Shown: positions 1 through 5,270 of the stretch, piece after piece
Layout: each line of letters opens with the position of its first letter
Numbering within the stretch: the stretch's first letter is position 1
Source of the DNA: Chitinophagaceae bacterium
Lineage (GTDB): Bacteria; Bacteroidota; Bacteroidia; Chitinophagales; Chitinophagaceae
Assembly (NCBI GenBank): GCA_026785745.1
Contig: JAJAZO010000093.1
Coordinates: forward strand, 1-5,270
Reading direction: 5' to 3'
Length of the DNA: 5,270 nt
Program-made: the position numbers and the translations under genes
The notes under the pieces: generated by a model
Database searches by the model: none
Seen by the model: only the letters and a program-made list of their open reading frames with translations
What the model was told of the DNA's origin: nothing

Positions 1-447
1 CCACGGATACACATACACATAGTCAGGTGTCATCAGCCGGCCAATACTATTTTCAGGATAACCCAGCAATGACAAGGTTATTTTTCTTTCCTCCGGATCC
101 AGCAGTTTGATTAATTCTCTTACCACATTACTTGGCAGTTCTTCTAAAAAATCTGTACGGTCATCCGCCGGTAAGTCATTGAGTAATGAAGCAGTTGTAT
201 TGGGAGGTAATTCATGTATAACTCTTTTTTGTACAGACAGGTCGAGTATTTTAAAAACACTGGCCGCCCGGTGTACGGACATGCTGGCAATGATGTTGCT
301 TTCATAATCTGGAAATTCCTCCACTAATACGGCCACATCGCTGATGTTCTGGTCATCCAGGAATTCCCGTATCTGCAGCTTATCTTCTGTTTTGATAATA
401 GCTTCAAACTGTTCCTGAAGTGTGTGTTGTTCCAGTTCTAATGACAT
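1..447 (-). CDS. mgtE: MgtE-family magnesium transporter, N-terminal part (runs off left edge)
   Basis: The first 149 residues of a protein that continues beyond position 1. The start is the ATG at 447-445; the frame is open to the window edge. MgtE proteins are inner-membrane Mg2+ channels of about 450 residues: a cytoplasmic N domain, a pair of CBS domains, then five membrane helices. The cytosolic part senses intracellular Mg2+ and closes the pore. Visible here is the helical-repeat N domain (about residues 15-130), with the family hallmark DLPADDRTDFLEELP at 91-105. The start of the first CBS domain follows, with YPENSIGRLMTPDYV at 130-144. The CBS pair and the membrane domain lie outside the window, so transport itself is inferred from the family. 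There is no Shine-Dalgarno sequence, but a TAATTTTG box ends four bases before the ATG. The gene is divergent from the SET gene. Family assignment is firm; that the remainder is intact is not visible. Confidence 0.9.
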   Translation of the reverse strand, partial: MSLELEQHTLQEQFEAIIKTEDKLQIREFLDDQNISDVAVLVEEFPDYESNIIASMSVHRAASVFKILDLSVQKRVIHELPPNTTASLLNDLPADDRTDFLEELPSNVVRELIKLLDPEERKITLSLLGYPENSIGRLMTPDYVYVYPW

Positions 448-451
448 GCTT

Positions 452-459
452 CAAAATTA
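452..459 (-). promoter_or_regulatory. Possible Bacteroidota -7 promoter element upstream of mgtE
   Basis: TAATTTTG on the minus strand fits the Bacteroidota -7 consensus TAnnTTTG exactly and ends four bases before the mgtE ATG. Transcription from it would give an almost leaderless mRNA. No TTG (-33) is present at the expected 17-23 base spacing, so the call rests on one AT-rich octamer and could be chance. Confidence 0.25.
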
Positions 460-621
460 GATAACTCTTCGGTAAACTCAGAACTAAAAGGTAACAGATA
501 ATAGTGAACAGCCGTCTTTTAAATGTAAGAAGAGCCGTTTGAATTTTCGGAGCTTGCAATTGTAAGGTATTTCCGATCTTCGAAAGAACTATCATTTATT
601 AATTATCATCTGTCATCTGTT

Positions 622-1005
622 ATGGTTCTTCCTTTCTTATTCATTGCCCCCACTACTTCTATGGGCCGGGGTGTTTTTACTTCAGAAGATATTGCTGCGG
701 GAACGGTAGTAGAAGTGGTACCGGTAATTGTTATGAGCAGCGAGGAAAGGAAATTACTGGATCAAACGCTGCTGCATGATTATATTTTTGCATGGGGTGA
801 TGATGAGACGCAATGTTGCATGGCGTTGGGCTATGTGCCGGTGTATAATCATTCTTACAAAAGTAATTGTGAGTATGAAATGGATTTTGAACAACAACTG
901 ATAAGCATCAAAGCTATTCAGCCTGTAAAAGCAGGCGAGGAATTATTTATTAACTACAATGGCGACTGGAATGACAGCAAGCCACTTTGGTTTGAAGTAA
1001 AATAG
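622..1005 (+). CDS. Small stand-alone SET-domain protein (putative protein-lysine methyltransferase)
   Basis: A 127-residue protein that is essentially one SET domain. SET enzymes transfer a methyl group from S-adenosylmethionine to protein lysines. Landmarks are MGRGVF at 14-19 (the GxG cofactor strand), GYVPVYNHS at 70-78 (the NHS of the NHxxxPN motif, here NHSYKSN, with Ser in place of Pro before the Asn), and AGEELFINY at 104-112, ending in the conserved SET tyrosine (Tyr112). There is no pre-SET or post-SET cysteine cluster and no signal peptide, so it is probably cytoplasmic. The ATG at 622 is chosen because the domain's first strand starts by about residue 3; an internal ATG at 661 (Met14) would remove it. 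No Shine-Dalgarno sequence or good -33/-7 pair was found upstream. The gene is divergent from mgtE and convergent with the CHRD gene, so it is probably monocistronic. The substrate cannot be told from sequence; domain assignment is confident, activity is inferred. Confidence 0.85.
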   Translation: MVLPFLFIAPTTSMGRGVFTSEDIAAGTVVEVVPVIVMSSEERKLLDQTLLHDYIFAWGDDETQCCMALGYVPVYNHSYKSNCEYEMDFEQQLISIKAIQPVKAGEELFINYNGDWNDSKPLWFEVK

Positions 1006-1032
1006 CACTACTAAAAGCAGGCTGTTAAGTGT

Positions 1033-1067
1033 AATAAAAAACCGTGTCGCCTCAGGCAACACGGTTT
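1033..1067 (-). terminator. Rho-independent terminator for the CHRD gene, possibly bidirectional
   Basis: A perfect 9-bp stem pairs AAACCGTGT (1039-1047) with ACACGGTTT (1059-1067). After one C/A mismatch the stem continues with GCC/GGC around a TCA loop (1049-1057). On the minus strand the stem runs into TTTTTTATTA, a good U-tract, 26 bases past the stop codon of the CHRD gene. On the plus strand only TTT follows before AGC, so it would terminate the converging SET transcript less efficiently. It lies midway in the gap between two convergent genes, as expected. Confidence 0.75.
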
Positions 1068-1092
1068 AGCATATAGTAATAAATTCAAGTAA

Positions 1093-1608
1093 TTATTGAA
1101 TGAAATTAATCTGTCCCCTGATTTCTCCACCGGGATAAGCTGGTGTGTGAATGTTCATATAATAAACTCCGTTTAAAATATCCTGTTCTTTCACAGCTAC
1201 ACCATCAGCCAGTAATGTACCGCTAATCGTACCTGATCTTAAGAAAGTGAATCTACCGTTTGTTCTTTGAGGAAAAATGCTATTAGAAGTGTGAACTATA
1301 TTCTGTACTATCCCGGCAGCAAAACCTGAAGGTGCTAAACCGTGAATGTGTATAAGCGATACCGAATCAGTAAGACCAGACCAGGTAACTTTATAAGTGA
1401 GTGTACGGGTTTCTTTAGAATAACGAACATCCATAGTTCCTAAGGCAGGCGAAGGAACAGCCGGTGTTTCCTGGGCACCACTCAATATAATGCCAGTTTT
1501 TTCGTAGTCAGTAGTTGTCCTTTTTTCCGCATTTTTTTCGCAGGAGGTCATGCTAAATACAAGTACAAAAAGCAGTGATGTTAAAACAGTTAGTTTAATC
1601 AATTTCAT
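1093..1608 (-). CDS. CHRD-domain lipoprotein
   Basis: A 171-residue protein with a lipoprotein signal peptide: Lys3 and Lys5, a hydrophobic core at about 6-19, and a lipobox-like SMTSC with the acylated cysteine at Cys23. This predicts a lipid anchor in the cell envelope; which membrane and face is not clear. After a short charged linker, residues 40-169 form one CHRD domain, the fold first described in chordin and also found in bacterial secreted proteins. Hallmarks are LSGAQETPAVPSPALG at 42-57, LIHIHG at 85-90, the YYMNIHT strand at 149-155, and GEIRGQ at 161-166. The domain's biochemical role in bacteria is not established; the conserved histidines could bind a ligand or metal, but that is inference. 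The length is normal for a single-domain member. The ATG at 1608 places the signal peptide exactly at the N-terminus. It lies 86 bp downstream of mutS on the same strand and ends at a strong terminator. Confidence 0.88.
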   Translation of the reverse strand: MKLIKLTVLTSLLFVLVFSMTSCEKNAEKRTTTDYEKTGIILSGAQETPAVPSPALGTMDVRYSKETRTLTYKVTWSGLTDSVSLIHIHGLAPSGFAAGIVQNIVHTSNSIFPQRTNGRFTFLRSGTISGTLLADGVAVKEQDILNGVYYMNIHTPAYPGGEIRGQINFIQ

Positions 1609-1625
1609 GATGGAGAGATTTGAAG

Positions 1626-1633
1626 TAAAAATA
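1626..1633 (-). promoter_or_regulatory. Weak candidate -7 element for the CHRD gene
   Basis: TATTTTTA on the minus strand differs from TAnnTTTG only at the last base and lies 17 bases before the CHRD ATG, which would give a short leader. No -33 TTG is seen at the proper spacing. If it is real, the CHRD gene has its own promoter and need not depend on mutS read-through. Confidence 0.2.
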
Positions 1634-1647
1634 AGAAGTTTTTCTTA
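1632..1647 (-). terminator. Weak AT-rich hairpin downstream of mutS
   Basis: On the minus strand TAAGAA and TTCTTA form a 6-bp stem around an AAAC loop, followed at once by TTTTTA. It resembles a terminator 47 bases past the mutS stop, but the stem has only one G-C pair, so it would be weak. It overlaps the candidate -7 element of the CHRD gene. It may only reduce read-through, or may be chance in an AT-rich gap. Confidence 0.2.
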
Positions 1648-1694
1648 ATGGTGATATTTTTCAGGAAATACGTAACGGACTGTGGGTAAACTGT

Positions 1695-4340
1695 TTATTT
1701 CAGCTTGTTTTTTATCTCCTGTAGCTTTAGCAGTGCCTCAACCGGGGTCAGCCGGTTAATGTCGGCTCCTTCCAGCAGTTTTCTAATCTCATCAAAGGTT
1801 TCCGTGTGGGCATCAAAAATGGAAAGTTGCATCCGATGGCTATCGGATTTGGGAGCCGTTATCCCTTTTATTTTTGTATCCATGCTCTTAGCAGTACCCG
1901 AAGAGTCAGTTTTTCCATTTTCATGAATACTCTCTAAATGTTTCAGAATTTCATTAGCCCTGTCAATTAAAGAAGGTGGCATTCCCGCCATTTTTGCTAC
2001 ATGAATACCAAAACTATGGGTGCTGCCCCCTCTTGCTAATTTTCGCAAAAAAATAATCTTATTTCCAACTTCTTTGTTGGTGATATGAAAATTCTTTGCC
2101 CGTGAAAATTTTTCTTCCAGTTCATTTAATTCATGGTAGTGAGTGGCGAATAATGTTTTGGGTTGATGAGGAGAGTTATGCAAATGCTCTGCAATGCTCC
2201 AGGCAATAGAAATGCCATCGTAAGTAGAAGTACCTCTCCCTATCTCGTCTAATAAAATTAAACTTCTGTCGGTGATATTATTGATGATAGAAGCTGTTTC
2301 ATTCATCTCCACCATAAAAGTAGATTCGCCACCGGATAAATTGTCTGATGCGCCAACTCTTGTAAAGATTTTATCCGTCAATGAAATTTTTGCTTCTGTA
2401 GCCGGAACAAAACTCCCGGTATGTGCCATTAAAGTGATGAGTGCAGTTTGCCGGAGCAAGGCAGACTTACCACTCATATTGGGTCCGGTGAGAATGATTA
2501 ACTGCTGTTCCGTTTTGTTTAATTCCAAATCATTGTGGATATAACTTTCACCAATTGGCAGGTTTCTTTCTATTACCGGGTGCCGGCCTTCTGTTATAAT
2601 CAATTCATCGCCGGTATGCAGTTGTGGTTTTTTGTACTGGTATTGAATGGCATTATTTGCAAAGCAGCAAAGGCAATCCTGTATGGCGAGCAAATTACCG
2701 TTGATTTGAACCGGTGCCAGGTAGTCAGACAATTCATTTAGCAAGGCTTCAAATAATTCCCCTTCGATTTTTAAAATTTTTTCTTCTGCACCGGTAATTT
2801 TTTCTTCATATTCTTTTAACTCGGGAGTAATATACCGTTCGGCATTGGCCAGTGTTTGTTTCCGCATCCATTCCGGCGGTACTTTGTTTTTTTGAGAATT
2901 GGTTACTTCCAGATAATAACCAAACACATTATTGAATCCAATTTTTAGTGAACCGATGCCCGTACGTTCTGCTTCTTTTTGTTGCAGCTGGGTAAGGTAC
3001 TCTTTACCACTATGAGAAATTTTTCGCAACTCATCCAATTCATTGCTGACACCACTGTTCATCATCCCGCCTTTGGCGGCTAAGGCGGGCGGATTGTCAA
3101 CTATTTCTTTGAAAATCTTATCAGCAATATAAGGACAAGGGTTTAGTGCATCACCGAGTCGTTTCAAATATTCATTGGAGGATGAAAGGCAAAGTTGTTT
3201 AATGGCTTCCACTTGCTTCAATCCTCTTGATAATTGCAATACTTCCCTCGGATTGATTTTCTTCATTGGAATTTTGGAAACCAATCGTTCTATATCGCCG
3301 CATTGTTTTATGTGTTGTGAAATCTTTGTTCTGAAATCCGTTTCTTTTATCAGGTACTCAACTGTATCAAGTCGTTCGTTTATTTTATAAATATCTTTTA
3401 ATGGAAATACAATCCATCGTTTCAATAATCTGGCTCCCATTGGAGAAACGGTATTATCCAACACACTCAGTAAAGTGTGGTTACCTTCGGAATTGCCGTA
3501 TACCAATTCAAGATTACGGATAGTAAACCGGTCCATCCATAAAAAATCATCCTTGTCAATTCTTTGTAAAGAAGTGATGTGTTGTAAATTCGGATGCTCC
3601 GTGTCCCGCAGGTAATGAATAATAGCACCGGCGGCTATCAATCCATTTTTCATATCATCTACACCAAAACCTTTAAAGGAATGTGTTTGAAAATGTTTCA
3701 GCAAGCTGTCTTCTGCATATACATGATCAAATACCCATTCGTCTAAAGTGTAAGTATAAATTTTGCTATTGAAATATTCTTTGAATTTCTTTTGCTGATG
3801 CCGTTGAAAAACCACTTCCGCCGGTTTAAAACTTTGCAGTAATTTATCAGCATATTCCCTGTCGCCTTCGGCAATAAAAAATTCGCCGGTTGAAATGTCT
3901 AAAAAGGCCAGACCGTATTGCTCGTTATCTGCAAAGTGAATGGCGGCGAGAAAATTATTAGTATGATGTTCCAGCAGTTTATCATTTACTGTAGTTCCGG
4001 GTGTCACCATATCAGTCACACCTCTTTTTACAATGCCTTTGGCTTGCTTCGGGTCTTCTAATTGGTCGCAGATGGCGACACGATGACCGGCCCTTACTAA
4101 TTTATGCAAATAGGTATCTAAAGCATGATGGGGAAAGCCTGCCAGTTCTGATGATGAAGCCGCCCCGTTATTTCTCTTTGTCAATGTAATGCCCAGCACT
4201 TGTGAAGCCACTATTGCATCCTGCCCGAAGGTTTCATAAAAATCCCCGACACGAAACAACAAAATTGCATCCGGGTATTTCTGCTTGATAGCCCGGTGTT
4301 GCATCATCATTGGTGTATCGGAAAAGGCTGTTTTTGACAT
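1695..4340 (-). CDS. mutS: DNA mismatch repair ATPase MutS
   Basis: MutS scans DNA as a dimer, binds mispairs and small loops, and in its ATP-bound clamp form recruits MutL. With the ATG at 4340 the protein has 881 residues, normal for bacterial MutS1. The mismatch-reading domain carries GDFYETF with Phe34 and Glu36, the Phe-x-Glu that stacks on the mispair. Connector, lever and clamp regions follow, with the conserved clamp segment KIGFNNVFGYYLEVTN near 466-481. The ATPase has Walker A GPNMSGKS at 619-626, the signature SGGESTFMVEM at 669-679, Walker B LILLDE at 694-699, GRGTSTYDG at 701-709, and the ATHYHEL switch at 732-738. The tail has a linker (QLSIFDA near 838) and ends in LTPVEALLKLQEIKNKL, the C-terminal oligomerisation helices. 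All key residues are present, so it should be active. An in-frame TTG nine bases upstream (4349-4347) would give 884 residues, but it lies inside the likely -7 promoter box, so the ATG is preferred. A GC-rich palindrome sits in frame at 3066-3089. Confidence 0.97.
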   Translation of the reverse strand: MSKTAFSDTPMMMQHRAIKQKYPDAILLFRVGDFYETFGQDAIVASQVLGITLTKRNNGAASSSELAGFPHHALDTYLHKLVRAGHRVAICDQLEDPKQAKGIVKRGVTDMVTPGTTVNDKLLEHHTNNFLAAIHFADNEQYGLAFLDISTGEFFIAEGDREYADKLLQSFKPAEVVFQRHQQKKFKEYFNSKIYTYTLDEWVFDHVYAEDSLLKHFQTHSFKGFGVDDMKNGLIAAGAIIHYLRDTEHPNLQHITSLQRIDKDDFLWMDRFTIRNLELVYGNSEGNHTLLSVLDNTVSPMGARLLKRWIVFPLKDIYKINERLDTVEYLIKETDFRTKISQHIKQCGDIERLVSKIPMKKINPREVLQLSRGLKQVEAIKQLCLSSSNEYLKRLGDALNPCPYIADKIFKEIVDNPPALAAKGGMMNSGVSNELDELRKISHSGKEYLTQLQQKEAERTGIGSLKIGFNNVFGYYLEVTNSQKNKVPPEWMRKQTLANAERYITPELKEYEEKITGAEEKILKIEGELFEALLNELSDYLAPVQINGNLLAIQDCLCCFANNAIQYQYKKPQLHTGDELIITEGRHPVIERNLPIGESYIHNDLELNKTEQQLIILTGPNMSGKSALLRQTALITLMAHTGSFVPATEAKISLTDKIFTRVGASDNLSGGESTFMVEMNETASIINNITDRSLILLDEIGRGTSTYDGISIAWSIAEHLHNSPHQPKTLFATHYHELNELEEKFSRAKNFHITNKEVGNKIIFLRKLARGGSTHSFGIHVAKMAGMPPSLIDRANEILKHLESIHENGKTDSSGTAKSMDTKIKGITAPKSDSHRMQLSIFDAHTETFDEIRKLLEGADINRLTPVEALLKLQEIKNKLK
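3066..3089. repeat. GC-rich palindrome inside mutS, in frame
   Basis: CCCGCCTT (3066-3073) is perfectly inverted as AAGGCGGG (3082-3089) around an 8-base loop. A second, overlapping hairpin is possible: CCGCC-TTT-GGCGG (3067-3079). The block is much richer in G+C than the surrounding mutS sequence. On the mutS strand it encodes roughly Pro-Ala-Leu-Ala-Ala-Lys-Gly-Gly, just before the conserved GVSNELDELR segment of the lever/clamp region, so the reading frame is kept. It looks like a short interspersed palindrome of the REP type, but only one copy is in the window, so repeat status is inference. Confidence 0.45.
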
Positions 4341-4346
4341 AGGAGA

Positions 4347-4354
4347 CAAAAATA
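4347..4354 (-). promoter_or_regulatory. Probable -7 promoter element of mutS
   Basis: TATTTTTG on the minus strand is an exact match to the Bacteroidota -7 consensus TAnnTTTG and ends six bases before the mutS ATG at 4340. Transcription would begin at or just before that ATG, giving a leaderless or very short leader mRNA. The last three bases of the box are the TTG that could otherwise be read as an upstream start codon. No clear -33 TTG lies 17-23 bases further upstream, which lowers confidence. Confidence 0.4.
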
Positions 4355-4406
4355 AGGAAGTGTTTATGTAACCCTTATTCTTTCTGCATCAGGTTAGAAA
4401 CAAAAA

Positions 4407-4415
4407 ATGCCATGA
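4407..4415 (+). other. Two-codon ORF overlapping the start of the MuiA-like gene
   Basis: ATG-CCA-TGA begins five bases before the MuiA-like ATG, in another frame, and its stop overlaps that start as ATGA. An A-rich run (AAACAAAAA) precedes the first ATG, a context that favours initiation in Bacteroidota, which rarely use Shine-Dalgarno pairing. Ribosomes starting here could terminate and re-initiate on the main gene. It may equally be chance. Confidence 0.2.
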
Positions 4416-5270
4416 AAAAGTTCCTCCTGATTTCCGGGACATTACTTTCTTGTGCCTTATCAAATGCACAGGACACTAGCAGAGTAGATGCCACCATTAA
4501 TAATGCTACCGTTTATTTCGGCTACGGTGCCGAGCTAACCCACCAATCCAAAGTAAAAGTGGACGCTGCGACGAAAATAATCGTCATCAGCCAGCTGAGT
4601 ATCAGTATTGATATAAATAGCCTGCAGATAAGTGTGCCGGAAGATGTGGCACTCCTGTCGCAGCATTATAAAGTGTATTATCCAATTGTACCGCCGGTTG
4701 TAAAAAGCAAAGAAGTAGAAAGGCTGGAAGACAGTATTGGATTGGTGCAGAAAGAAATTACCCGGATTGATAACCTGATTGGGATTGAACAAGAGATTTT
4801 AACCAAAACTGGTTTACTGATTGAAACGACCATCAACACCAGTGGTAATAAAACAATAACCAGCGATGAAGTGCTGAAACTATTGGAATATTACAATACT
4901 AAAATCGAGAAATCGAAAACCAATATTTATAATCATAATCAGAACAGGCTGGCACAGAATAAAAAGATTGACGATATAAGAAAGAGAATCGCCGCCCTCT
5001 CAACTGTTATTCCTGTAAAACAAAAACCATACGGACAGGTTTTTCTACAAGTAATGTGCAAGCGGTCAGGAGAAATTCCGGTTGATTTATCTTACTACAC
5101 TACCAATGCCGGATGGACAGCCGTGTATGATGTACGGGTAAATTCAAAAACCAATAAAGTGAAACTGGTGTACAAAGCTTCATTGACACAGACAAGCGGT
5201 ATAGACTGGAAGAAAACAAAATTGACCCTGAGTACAGGTACGCCAAATTTTGGTGTAACAGCTCCAATAC
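4412..5270 (+). CDS. DUF4140/DUF4139 exported protein, MuiA-like (runs off right edge)
   Basis: The first 286 residues of a protein that continues past the window. Residues 1-19 look like a Sec signal peptide (Lys2-Lys3, hydrophobic core, Ser-Asn-Ala, then Gln20), so export from the cytoplasm is expected; a lipobox-like LLSC at 11-14 is a less likely alternative because its hydrophobic part is short. Residues 32-90 (ATVYFGYGAELTHQ, then IDINSLQISV) match the DUF4140 N-terminal domain. Two charged, probably coiled-coil stretches follow (about 97-130 and 152-196). DUF4139 starts near 207, with the hallmarks YYTTNAGWTAVYDVRV at 228-243, YKASLTQTSGIDW at 254-266 and LTLSTGTPNF at 271-280. Members are often named 'mucoidy inhibitor MuiA family', but the molecular function is unknown, so none is claimed here. 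The ATG at 4412 is chosen because it places the signal peptide at the N-terminus; the frame has no better upstream start. It is divergent from mutS across 71 bp. Confidence 0.87.
   Translation, partial: MKKFLLISGTLLSCALSNAQDTSRVDATINNATVYFGYGAELTHQSKVKVDAATKIIVISQLSISIDINSLQISVPEDVALLSQHYKVYYPIVPPVVKSKEVERLEDSIGLVQKEITRIDNLIGIEQEILTKTGLLIETTINTSGNKTITSDEVLKLLEYYNTKIEKSKTNIYNHNQNRLAQNKKIDDIRKRIAALSTVIPVKQKPYGQVFLQVMCKRSGEIPVDLSYYTTNAGWTAVYDVRVNSKTNKVKLVYKASLTQTSGIDWKKTKLTLSTGTPNFGVTAPI

Noticed and set aside
107..307. A 66-residue plus-strand reading frame inside mgtE
   Set aside because: It is antisense to the well-supported MgtE N domain, and its Ser/Leu-rich composition is typical of a shadow frame.
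404..595. A 63-residue minus-strand reading frame across the mgtE-SET spacer
   Set aside because: It overlaps the mgtE start in another frame, has no recognisable domain or signal peptide and reads like translated AT-rich intergenic DNA.
448..621. A -33/-7 promoter pair or small RNA for the SET gene in the divergent spacer
   Set aside because: The best plus-strand candidates (such as TATTTCCG at 568-575) match the -7 consensus poorly and the nearest TTG is at the wrong spacing. No stable hairpin with a U-tract was found.
2463..2486. Altered P-loop in MutS (GKSA rather than GKST)
   Set aside because: The invariant GxxxxGKS is intact, and Ala after GKS is familiar from Bacteroidota MutS proteins, so this is not a sign of loss of function.
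1705..4189. Several plus-strand reading frames of 62-90 residues within mutS
   Set aside because: All are antisense to continuous conserved MutS coding sequence and none shows a domain or its own upstream signals.
4535..4792. An 85-residue minus-strand reading frame
   Set aside because: It is antisense to the DUF4140 part of the MuiA-like gene, which has clear domain hallmarks on the plus strand.
4411..5270. The MuiA-like gene as part of a defence or secretion system with mutS
   Set aside because: The genes are divergent, their families are unrelated, and no further system component is visible in the window.

Overview
The window is ordinary bacterial chromosome, most likely from a Bacteroidota member (class Chitinophagia or Sphingobacteriia is a reasonable guess). 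The guess rests on four things: moderate-to-low GC, no Shine-Dalgarno sequences before the starts, matches to the phylum's -7 promoter element TAnnTTTG directly upstream of two genes, and the gene types (MutS with the GPNMSGKSA P-loop, a CHRD lipoprotein, a DUF4139 surface protein, a small SET protein). I found no mobile element, CRISPR array, tRNA, rRNA or phage gene.

Layout from left to right. Positions 1-447 (minus) hold the N-terminal third of an MgtE-type magnesium transporter that runs off the left edge. A 174-bp divergent spacer (448-621) separates it from a 127-residue stand-alone SET-domain protein (622-1005, plus). That gene converges on a CHRD-domain lipoprotein gene (1093-1608, minus), and the 87-bp gap holds a clear hairpin terminator. 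An 86-bp gap then leads to mutS (1695-4340, minus), a full-length mismatch-repair ATPase. A 71-bp divergent promoter region (4341-4411) separates mutS from a DUF4140/DUF4139 (mucoidy-inhibitor MuiA-like) exported protein (4412-5270, plus) that runs off the right edge. Both edge genes are incomplete here.

The genes do not form an evident pathway: they are ion transport, presumed protein methylation, an envelope lipoprotein, DNA repair and an envelope protein, mostly as single-gene units. mutS and the CHRD gene share a strand and could be partly co-transcribed.

I see no new multigene system. The points most worth a second look are a GC-rich palindrome lying in frame inside mutS, the mutS start (an upstream TTG codon lies inside the likely promoter, so the ATG at 4340 is preferred), the minimal bacterial SET protein, and a two-codon ORF overlapping the start of the MuiA-like gene.
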